Source of the DNA: Pomacea canaliculata
Lineage: Eukaryota; Mollusca; Gastropoda; Architaenioglossa; Ampullariidae
Reading direction: 5' to 3'
DNA: 64,000 bases
NCBI RefSeq assembly: GCF_003073045.1
Contig: NC_037593.1
Location: 19,256,812 to 19,320,811, forward strand
Position 1 is the stretch's first letter, and every line of letters begins with the position of its first letter. Shown piece after piece: positions 1-10,600 of the stretch. The notes beneath the pieces were generated by a model. The model searched no databases. It worked only from the letters and a program-made list of their open reading frames with translations, and was not told the DNA's origin. The translations under genes were made by a program, and so were the position numbers.

Positions 1-672
1 CTGCGAGCGGATTAGTTCTGTGTGACCTGACCCACTTGCTCTTCGGTTTATATTTCGTGTGCATTTAGAAATGTGCATTTCCCCCGAGTTCTTCAGCCCA
101 GAAAGACAAAAGAAATGATGCACATCCTAGCTGGGGAATAACGTGTACCAAAGGTTACCACAATTTTAGCTGCGCAATTAGTAATGACTGGATGTTTCGG
201 TAACTACAAAAAGGTAAATTTTTGTTTGTATATGGTATGTATATGTACCATGTTTGTATATGGTATTTCACTTTCTCAATATACAATGTTTCTGGACGCC
301 TTGTAGTTTTACCTTTCTGTGGCATGGGCGAGACAGACAACAGTGAAGAGATATGAACAGAATAAGAAGGAAAAAAAAACCAGGGTTTCGGTAAAACATA
401 CAATGCAAACAAAACAAAGAAGCTACAGAATGAAAAAGACAATGAAACAGGAGAACGAGGGAAAGAGAAAAGAAATATCATGAATAAAGGGTTTCTAAGA
501 TAACGAACACGACTAGGATTTTTCTCTAGCGACTTGATCTTCATCTTGTTTCAGCAACATGCTTCGTAACTCCATGAAATAGTTAGCATGTTTCCGTATA
601 ATGTCCACAGACATTTCACTCATTACAAAAGTGAAGAGCTGATACTCTCAGCAGTGGAGACGAGCTGGAGAC
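1..672. other. Upstream flank of the SLC1 gene, no gene seen
   Basis: No coding exon, RNA gene or clear repeat is recognisable. The 129-codon open frame on the minus strand (155-544) is low-complexity (Phe/Ser/Leu-rich) and looks like chance. The interval presumably holds the promoter and 5' UTR of the SLC1 gene that starts at 673; I see no convincing TATA box. Confidence 0.4.
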
Positions 673-3600
673 ATGGAGACCTCAAGTCATTCAAACAGAC
701 GATGGCGTCCAGCCAGCAACGTCAACACCCAGAGAGACCTGCAACGGTTAGTATGTGACAGAAAGACTTTTTCATCCAAGAGCGATGTTGCAAGTAATGT
801 CATAAGGAGTATCTATCCTCCTGATTACGATTATCACCTACTGTACTTTTTTGTTAGAGAGAGTGAGAGAGAAAGTGTGTTCGTAAGAGGATTTGTTAGT
901 AAGCATTTCCAATGCTGCTGTCAATCATGGTAGTTTCTAGCAGTTCACTTGTTTCCTCATTTTCACAATTTTTTATATTATTCGACAAATGTTCTCATTC
1001 TTACTGAAGAACCCATTTTTGAATTTTTCAGTCATTTTGTGTGCAGTACGAATTACATAAAATGCTCTTTTTGTAGCCACAGTTAGCAACACACAAATAA
1101 ATAAATAAATAAAAAGTCAGGCTACATCGCTTTACACAAATTTCTTGACAAATTCGTCGTTCAGTTTACAATTATGTTCACAGATAAAGACATGGCCATG
1201 TTCATACACTGTCAAGCTATTGAAATAAAACGATTTCCACTCTGTAACAAGCGTACGAAACGATAATCAAACTTGACTCAAGGGGAAGAAGAATCACCTA
1301 AACTGCTTTCTCGTTGTCAAAGCTCGGTGCCTAGCGACGAGCAGCAGATCCCCCCTCACGACGACAGTGATGTGCAGGCCGAGGAAAGAAGAGGCGGCCT
1401 CCGACGTCTGGTCACGTGTTGTCTCATGTGGGACCACTGCTTCATCCTCTCTTCTCTCATCGCCGTGGGTATCGGGTTTGCCGCAGGCTTTGCCCTGTAT
1501 TATAGTGGTGCGCCGTCCAGCGCCCTGGTGTGGGTCGGTAGGTATTGTGATTCATCACTGGTTTGCACAGATAAATGAGAAACTTTAGTCATCTGAACGC
1601 ACATCAATGTGTAATTTTATTAAGACTACAAATAATCTTCACACACAAAAACACACACACCTTACTTTTTCACAGGTCTGCCAGGCGAATTGTGGATGCA
1701 GATGCTAAAGGCAGTCGTTCTCCCTCTTATCATCAGCAGCATCATCACAGGTAAACAGGAAAATGAGAATGTGTCCAAACTTTTTTGCTGGTATTTTCTG
1801 AAAATTTGTCATTCGAATGATTAAGCTGTTTACTGGAATATTTGCAGGATTTTTAGTTACAAAAGTGATTTGGGGGAAAAGGAAATAGAATGAACTGCCA
1901 AATGCCTTTTTTAAAAAAATTTAGGTACAGCAGGGCTGAAGCCCAAGGACAACGGGAGGGTGACAGGTGTCGCCCTAAGCTACATCATCGCAACCAATGT
2001 CATGGGCGCGATCTTCGGCACAGTTCTCGCCGTGGCCATCAAACCAGGTAGAGGAGCGATACTTTCAGTCTCTAGTCGTGGCCAGCTTTTCGCGATCATC
2101 ACCTTTCATTTCTGAGGATAGAAGCTGAGGACGAGGATAGAAGCGAGTGATAGCTGCCTTAAAGGTCTCGTGGGATTCAACCCAATTTTCAGAATGACTT
2201 ATTCGCGATAAAGATATTGTTCAAATAAAAGCCTAGAAAAATCATCATGCACAAAATGACACCAAGCCTTATGGTGTCACAAATGTCCCCAGAATACGTT
2301 CAGTTATCATCTGGTTTGGTTGAACTCTTGTCTGTGTATTTTACTTCTTTGTTGTTGATGTTTGTAGGTGTGAATATCAAGAATGGAGATTATTCATAGA
2401 TGATGAGAAATAGTATCAAGTCCTTTGTGCACCCTACTAAAATGTTTATGTTGGTATTTCCTGTCCACCAGGTGTCAGAGACACGGGCACTGTTGACACC
2501 AGCACCAAGGTCCAGACAGATCACTTGGAAACCGCAGACCTCTTCGCCGACCTGATCAGGTTTGCACTAACCCTCATTACAATACAAGTTTGTGGCCTAG
2601 AGGGAAACAGATCTCAAACAAATATTTCTGATACTAAAACAAGTAATGACAAGCGATACTTATGTAACGCTTCTGGCTGTATAATATCGGCCACTTCATT
2701 TCGGTTTACTTGGTCTGAAGAAAACATGTTCACTGTATGAACACCCCCGTCATCATAATGGCGACGAGTACTCTTATGAAAAAGAGTAACAATCTTTTGA
2801 AAGAAGCGAGCATTCTAGTTTGCTATAAGCTTGGTAAAATAATTAAAAAAACAGTCAAGTTATGTTTGTTTCAGCTGCTATCGCTGTTTTTGAAGTTCTT
2901 TACTTCAATTATTTTATTTATTTTTTCCTTGGTGTATAACCTCGGTTAAAAATAATAATTTATTGGCATAATCTATTATTATCAAGATGAATAATTCTGA
3001 TTGTTTACAAAGCAGATATCCATGTTCTTTTTTCCAGGAATCTAGTTCCAGACAACGTGGTCACAGCATGTTTCGAGAAAGTTCAGACCCGCTACAGACC
3101 CAAGAGCATACGGCCCGGCTCCAACATCACACAGTACGAGAGGTACCTGGGTACCTCCAGCGGAACCAACATTCTGGGTAAATGAAGATACTCTTTTGTG
3201 GTTCCACCACTTCCCTCGGTTCATAAGAAATCACACTCAACACTGTTTTATGTATCCGCCATGCTGACTCTACGAAAGCAAGTAATATCTATCTGTACAA
3301 TCCCTTAAAATAGAAACCTACCCTCGTGGAAATGGCAAAGAAAGATATCCCCCCCCCCTCCTAGCCTTAATGTAGCATCTATCTTTGCCACTAACGGTTC
3401 TTCATTGGAAGTGGTCTCCTCATCATGTAGCTCTGACTGATAAATGTAAACGCCAGCATTTAATCTACCATCAACTAGTTAATAGCTCTCCGGGCATTTA
3501 TCGCCTCAGTGTCACCTCCATACTTTTTCTGTCAGTGGTGATTTTTTTTTTAAAGGGTTGGTGATCGTTTCAACATCTCTGGGCATGGCTGCAGCACAAA

Positions 3601-5607
3601 TGGAGGAAGTAGCCAGGCCGTTTCTCAAATTCTTTCAATCTACCGCCGAGGTGTTGGTCCGCCTGATTCAATGGATCGTCTGGTATGTGGTGGTTGTAGC
3701 AACCAAGTGTAACGGAGTGCATTTAAGGAGTTAAGCGGTATAACTTAACCTGCTTTTAATCATTTCACCCCCCGATCTTCTCTTTTAGTTAGTACTGAGA
3801 TGATACAGTAAGATGAGAGAGCTATCACACATAGCAAGAATAATATCTATGGAACATTTGGTCAGCAAAATCTTTAAGTATAGACTGCAGCGGTTGGAGG
3901 TAAAGAAATAACGAGTCACTAATACCTAAGAATAATAATTTAAAGACAGATTGGAAAAGAATGATTAGAAATGGAGCTGGGTGTGTCCATGTGCAGGATG
4001 ACCCCTGTCGGTGCGGCCAGTCTCATCGCCAAGGCCGTGGGCGGCACGCAGGACGTGGAGGCCACATTCAGAGGTCTGGGCTTCTTCGTGCTGGCTGAAA
4101 CATCCGGGATCCTGGCGCTGACCATCGTACTGTCCATCATCTACGTCATCTTCCTGCGCCAAAACCCGTTACCTTTCGTGGCCAGCACGTCGAGGGCGAT
4201 CACCGCTGGCTTCGCTTCTGCGAGCTCGTGCGTGTAACTAGTTTCGAATCGTTACCTCCCCATCCCCGCCTTTTGCCCACATTTTTGGCAGGTATTTTTA
4301 AGTTTGATTAAATTAGCTTTATTTCTCACAATGATATAAAAGTTAAAGAAAACAACTGTACTCTTCTAGAAAAATTTTCCGTTAACTGACACTTCATGCA
4401 TGTTTTCGAAGTGGGAAGGGCAGAGGGGAGGGATCGTATGTATGGTGTAAATTGGCCTACAGGGCACTTCTCTATAAACAGCATCGTGGCCATGCCCGAG
4501 ATCATTCGTTGCGTGGAGGACCGCCATAAGATTGATCCGCGCATCTCGCGCTTCGTCGTGCCATTGGCTGTCGCTCTCAACCGCGACGGCAGCGCCCTCT
4601 TCATCGCAATGACTTCCCTTTACATCGCACAGGTGAACGGAGTGGCCCACGTCGGCACTGCCGTCATGATCACGTGAGTGTTTTGGCAAGCGGTCCATTA
4701 ATGAAGTCCAGTTTTTAAAAACATCGCCCACTGTTTTTTCCTCCTAAAGTCAGAATTTCTCACCGACATTAGGTTATTGCGTGCATTAAATTAAAACCGA
4801 AAATAGTGTTATTGATGTCCTAATAGGATTCTCTCTGCGATTGGTTCTCTGGCGATCCCTGGAGTGCCCAGCGCCAGCATTGTGACCATTCTCATGATCT
4901 GCGCCTCGCTGGACATCCAGCCAGCAAACGTCGGCATCATCATCGCCCTCGAGTGGTACTCGTAAGTAACCAAGTCACGAGCACACACACACCAGTGCAT
5001 GCACTCACAGCATCTTATGAATTATGCAGCACACAATCTTTTTAAGAGCAGGGTGGGCAAAGTACGGCCCGTCTGCCAAAATGTGAAGTGTAATTTATTT
5101 TTCATTCAGCCTAGGTCAATGGGATTGAAATTTGGCGAATTCGAAATCGGCAGTCCGTAACATTCTAACACAAAATACAAAGATAACAACACGGCTGTAT
5201 GTCTGATGGAATCGTTAGAGAGCATCAGGGCGGCTGCCTTCAAAGGAAAGTCTGGTTTTAAAGTTTCATTATGTACCCATTTGTTGTCCATTTCATTATT
5301 ACTAGGTTTGTTGTGTAGTCGCATGACGTGGGTTTTTTTGGTATTTTAAAAATATTTTTGGAAAAGAGGTAGGCGAGATTGTGGCGAGATGACCTGCACG
5401 GTGTCTCCATAATTTTTATTGTTTCTCTCTGTGGACAGAGATCGTCTGCGCGCTATCCCCAACATGCTCAGTCACTGCGTCTGTGCCGTGCTCACCTGGC
5501 AGTTCTGCAGATCCTCGCTTCTACCTGAAGTCGACCAGGTGCGCCAGAGTAAAGCAGAAACATCCAGGAACAGCAACAGGGAATCATTTTCCGAGACAAA
5601 CATTTAA
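673..5607 (+). CDS. SLC1-family (EAAT-like) sodium-coupled amino-acid transporter
   Basis: Exons: 673-746, 1323-1537, 1676-1750, 1925-2047, 2472-2559, 3038-3177, 3556-3682, 3997-4227, 4482-4673, 4827-4961, 5439-5607 (1569 nt, 522 aa; human EAATs are about 525-575). All junctions are GT-AG and in frame. Exon 1 is the least certain: exon 2 has no upstream in-frame ATG, and a good acceptor at 1321-1322 joins in phase to the ATG at 673. Family landmarks are PGELWMQMLK, VLPLIISSIITG, the HP1 loop (SASSIVAMPE), NRDGS at 391-395 in place of NMDGT, and EWYSDRLR in TM8. The Arg that binds the acidic side chain (EAAT3 R447, here R471) is kept, so an acidic substrate is possible. Several cation ligands differ from EAATs (see findings). 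The C-terminus is ETNI, a class I PDZ ligand. Expected at the plasma membrane as a trimer (family knowledge). The paralogue is not assigned. Confidence 0.9.
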
Positions 5608-6118
5608 AGTCTGGTAATCGTCACCATAGTAACAAGTGATTCGTCTCACGAAGGAAGCTGGTGGCACCAGCGTAACGAGCTACACACATTGTGACACCTT
5701 CACTGCCAGTAGTGAGAGACAAAACACCAGAACAACTGGGTCACAAAATTTACCTGATGTTTTAAGGTCATGTCAGTTTATACCTGTGATATGATCTTAA
5801 TAACTGATACATTTCTCGTTCATTGTCGGACATATCAAAGCCTCAACAACTGCTTTTTGAAAAAAAAGTTAAAAGTTGGCTAGTTACATTGTAATAATGG
5901 CTAAAAACGAAATGTGAAATTCTTTGCAGGATGAAATGAATAGCAATAATTTTAGCTCACAGCTCATAGTTTTTGATTCTCCTGAAATCTTAGATACCAA
6001 ATCTGCATGCAAGTTGTTAATTCAAGAAGTAAGAGGACCATGGAATCTCTATTATACTGAACAAGTGCTTTTCTTTGGTGTAATCGTATTTTTTGTTTTA
6101 TAAAACTCATGTTTATGA

Positions 6119-6129
6119 AATAAAATAAA
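6119..6129 (+). promoter_or_regulatory. Candidate polyadenylation signals of the SLC1 gene
   Basis: Two overlapping AATAAA hexamers (6119-6124 and 6124-6129) lie about 0.5 kb after the SLC1 stop codon. They are the first canonical signals that would give a normal 3' UTR. No cleavage site can be proved from sequence alone. Confidence 0.5.
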
Positions 6130-6639
6130 TAATCCAGAAATTGTAAAATAGACTAAGAAAGTTAAATGATGTGTGTGTGGTTATGACGATTGCCCAACCA
6201 AAAGAAAAGGTTAAGATTGGTGATGATGAAGTAGACCAGGGGGCTGCTGAATGTTAACTGAGTGAATTGTGTTTCACAGGGTCCTAGGGATGGTGACAAC
6301 TGAAGCCCAACCCTCTCTCTGACACATTACACTTTCTCCAGTAGGTACCCATAGGCTGCTGGTGGATAGGTGTTTTACAATCATTGAACTGAACATTTAA
6401 AAAACTCAAAAAGCAGCAGAAGGATGGGGTTGGTGGAGACCAAACAAGTACTGCCTCCAACATGAAATACTTCAGTTTGCCGGCCAGTCAGCAGGGCCTT
6501 TCCGATTTATCTTTATGTTTTTACTGCACTCTTTTATTTTATCTTTCATCCTTGCATCAGTTATTGCACCATCTATCCAAACTGATTGTGGGTCAATTAC
6601 ATGAGGTATAAAGATATGGTTCACTTTTGAAAATTTTCG

Positions 6640-6885
6640 ATCCAGTCCAAAACGCAAGTGTAATGGGGAGCGGCAACAGCATGCACAACCCAAACTGAGT
6701 AAGCTAGCAGATGAAGCTGACTGGTTTAAGTCAACAGAAAGAAGACCGAAGTGATGAGAATCAACAAGCAGGAACTTCCAATCCAACTTCAAGGATTGAA
6801 CATCCTGGAAACAGATCGCTTAGTGTATCTGGGGAGCATTGTCAATGAGGACGGTAGAGCGGATGATGACTCCTCAAGGAGTAAC
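6640..6885 (+). mobile_element. Degraded LINE reverse-transcriptase fragment
   Basis: The plus-strand translation reads KKTEVMRIN..., then DRLVYLGSIVNEDGRADDD. This is the KTEVM.I ... YLGS.V..DG block just after the catalytic palm in many non-LTR reverse transcriptases. The surrounding reading frame is broken and no catalytic YADD box remains in frame. It is a short 5'- and 3'-truncated relic; the LINE clade is not assigned with confidence. Confidence 0.65.
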
Positions 6886-7083
6886 AAGGAATAAATTAAA
6901 CTAATGAGGAAACCTACAAAATAAGTTTCTGATAAAATAACAATAATGAGTAAAATATAAAACTGCAAGAACTAAAAAACCATTTTATAAAAAGGAGTCA
7001 GAGATCATGCTCTCAATCCTTTGGCAGACATTATAACACATAAAACTGACATAACCAAGAAAGATGCAGAATCCAGAGATCAT

Positions 7084-7089
7084 TTTATT
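7084..7089 (-). promoter_or_regulatory. Candidate polyadenylation signal of the SLX4IP-like gene
   Basis: TTTATT on the plus strand, i.e. AATAAA on minus, about 545 nt downstream of the minus-strand stop codon at 7634. Confidence 0.4.
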
Positions 7090-7633
7090 TTGAGCATAAA
7101 TTTTGTACTGACTTTTATCACAAACAATTCAAAAATATTGCCAGTACCTTATTAGGTCTACTCTGAAACAAAAATGAGCCAGGTACAACCCACCGGTCAT
7201 AAGTGTAAATTCACCAAAACACACACAAACAGACTGCAACAACAGAACTTTCCTTTCTCAAGCAATAAAACCTATTAATAAAATATCACATACATTCTCA
7301 AGAAATGTGACCAGTTGATTAGAAGTAACCACAGCGCATAAAGCTATTAGCACCTCTTAGGAACAGAAGATAGAGACCATGCAGAAATCTGACTCGGTAA
7401 AATAATAAACATAACAATAAATGTGACTCAGGAAGTATACTTTTACACTATGTATAATTTTAGAATCCAGTGGAATGACTACATGGGAATCTTAACCACA
7501 CAAGCTGGGCAAATGCAAAACTTTTGTAAATAAAGTCTGTTGGTTTTTGAGGTTAAACAAATCACTTATAAACAACATTGCTTGAAGTGTTTGTGCTGAA
7601 AATGAAAGAGACTAGGAAATAAATTTTAATAAA

Positions 7634-10600
7634 TCAAATATCTTCAACAGAGTGACCCATTACTTGCTGGTACACCCTGATCAAAGCTTCTGGAAGCAAC
7701 ACCCGCATAATATAATCCAGGCTCTAAAAGAAAAAAAGATAAGTATCAATAAACAACAAGAAACAAGAAACCACAAAATTCAATCTGTTAAAATGTGGTT
7801 TAAATATTTCAGATAGTTGTTCAAAGAGGTTATTCTTCAGCAGCTCTTATTTTTATCCTTTTTCAAGAACAAAGCACAAAATGAAAAATGTATACTTTTA
7901 GAAATGATCACTTCAATAGAGTAACTGTGGTTCATCTACAAGTTCCACAAGTTAAGCAAAAAGAAACTGTATGCAAGAAATCTTTAAAATCATTTATTTT
8001 ATGTTAGCCTTCTCTTGTAATTATAAAGTACAGAGAATGAAATACATTGGATGATGGGTTAAAAATTATTTTACTAAATAAAATCATATTTTGTTAAGGT
8101 CAGGAGGATACTCTAAAATTTAAAATTTATATTTTGAATATCTATAAGGGATTTTTTTAAATTAATGTTTTTGAGTACCTAGAGTAAAAATTGTGACTTA
8201 AGTCAACATTTTTGTTTAAAAAATGTACAAGTATTTTAAAAAAATAGCTACACAATACCATACATCAAATACCAAATCTTTTTTTTTCTATAAACTAGAG
8301 ACAATAATCTAAAGGATGATTTAACAACTTTTTGATAACTCAAGATTTCTAGGAGATATAAGCAATCAAATATGATACCATCCACCCCACTTCAAAATGT
8401 AAATGCATCATAAAAGAACTTCAATGAATTTTTGTTGTTCAATGGAAGAGTTGCAACCTTACTGCTAACAGGTAAAAATTTTCTTTAAAACTTGCCTGGA
8501 CGTCTGTTTTGGGGAACATAGTAAGAAGAGTATCCATGACAACATCCTCTTGTCCCTCCTTGAAATGTTCCAAATAATTCTGATCATCCAGCAGACCTGA
8601 GACCAAAGGAAACAACTTTTCTTCTTTTTTTTTCCCCCCTTAGAAAAAGTCTATTCTTACATAGCATGTCAGTCATTTATTCATGAGTGAAATATCCAGC
8701 ATGGATACTGAATCAAACACCTGATTCATGAACACAGAAGTCAAGTTTGAAGTAAAGTTCATTTTTAGCCCCTATCTGACAATTATAGATTTACCCAGCC
8801 TTCATTCATGAATACAACAGAATCTGTATTACAGCAAAATCTTACTAAATGTAATCAAGAGTCATAACTTACGTCTACATTTGCCACCTTCCATGTACTG
8901 TTCATGACGTCTGCTATAGTGGTTCCCTTGCTTTACAGCCTCAAGCTCCGTTCTCAGTCTTAGTACGGACTTTTCAAGTTCAGTGTCGGGAATAGATAAC
9001 AACCCACTGCAGATGTACAAACTTAGATGTGCAGCATCATATTACTGGTTTATTTGTGAAAATAAAAGCAGAAGACCAAAACATTTTTACAAAAGCCTCC
9101 ACAAAATGTTGATACTAATGAAAAATGAGAATTAGGAATCACTACTCTTTACGGAGAAGTTAATGCTTAAAAAAAATAAACTTTAAGTTAGTGAGACCAT
9201 ACATGATCTAATGAGAATAGCTGATCTATCAGATGATGAAATCTTATTTTTTCTAAATCAAATGATGTCAAAATAAAATTTTCATGATTAACAGTTCTAA
9301 TCGACTGTTTGCGTTAGCAATGTAAAAAAATTTCTTATCTTACAGAGAATATTTCTTACCACCCTTTTTTTGAATCTGCAACACATGTAGAAAAGGGCTC
9401 CAATCTCAAAACATTCAAAGGTGAGAACTGGTCATTTGAAATGCAACTTCGCTTCCTTCTCTCACTGCTTTTCTGTGTAACAGGATGCTCAAGAAATAAG
9501 ACTTCATGTGACTCTGTTTCTTGACAGGATTCTCTTGCTTTAATTTCTGGTTCATCACAACTACTACATAATGGCAGCCTGCCATTGCTACAAGTTTGTT
9601 TCAGTGGAGGCTGTACCTTCTCCAGTGAGGCTTTCTCCTCCATGCAGGATGACAATGAAAAGGAATTTGAATATTGATGTGATATAGACCTATCAACTAG
9701 ATCTGGCAGCTCATCTTTCAGATTTTGTGATAGCACATTCACAGACTTAGCTTTTTCATAATCTACATGATGTACTGACTTATGACAAACAGAAAGATAA
9801 CTTTTTACCTTCTTCACTTTGAAACTATTATTGAGACTCTGCAGATGTGATGTTGGACTATTATTTGCCTTATGTTTTGAATGAAATTCTTTGATCCTTG
9901 AATATATTCCTCTCTTGGTCCTACCCCTACAGTTTTTTCCTGAGCCAACACCATCAAGCTGTGAAGAGACAAACATATGACTTTTATGTTTTCCTGTGCT
10001 CATGCATACCACACTATCAGCATCATGTCTGGGGAAGTCATGAATTTCTTTTTCCCTACATCCTTTAGTGGCAGTTGGCATTTGAGGTGACAATGAAAGA
10101 TTGCAGCTTTCAGACTCAGAGGCAATGGTAACTGCACCTAAATTGATCACTGATACTGAAGGTAAGGCAACTGAAGACATATCATCGTCAGTCTCTCTTT
10201 GCATCTGGCGTGACTTTCCATTTTCTTTTGCTGAATGACTGCATACAGGTGACCTTTTTGACTGGAGTGTTGATGTGTGCATTTCTAAACTAATGGCTCT
10301 TTTCTCTTTTTTATTCTTCTCATGCCTTTGTATTCTGACAAAGAAAAAAGAAAGAAACATTAATGGTTTTTTTTTTAAATAAGCTGTAGCATCATGGTTT
10401 TATGCTGAAAAAAAGACCAAGCATAAGCAAATCATAAAATGTGTATATCAAAATATTCCTTCAGTTATACAATTTTGTGCCTTGTGAGAAAGAGAATAAT
10501 AATAGCCAAGATGATATGCTTAAAAATAATTGGTCAATTAAGCTCACATGTTTTTTAAAGACTTTTTTGAAATACTCCTTGACAATCCATGAGCATGTCC

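Larger units (their letters stand above)
5608..7083. other. 3' UTR and convergent intergenic spacer
   Basis: Holds the presumed 3' UTR of the SLC1 gene, a LINE relic (6640-6885) and AT-rich sequence up to the presumed 3' end of the minus-strand SLX4IP-like gene. The two genes converge tail to tail. No host exon was found. Confidence 0.5.

Noticed and set aside
155-544. 129-codon minus-strand open frame
   Set aside because: Low-complexity Phe/Ser/Leu sequence with no domain, no splice context and no partner exon.
1273-1322. Start of SLC1 exon 2 at 1273
   Set aside because: The codon there is TTG, with a stop 9 nt upstream in frame. A strong pyrimidine tract and AG at 1321-1322 fit an acceptor, so the start was placed in the upstream exon.
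7634-8596. PWWP3A/MUM1 assignment for the minus-strand gene
   Set aside because: Only the C-terminal LLPEALI stretch resembles PWWP3 proteins. No PWWP domain is present, and the N-terminus fits SLX4IP better.
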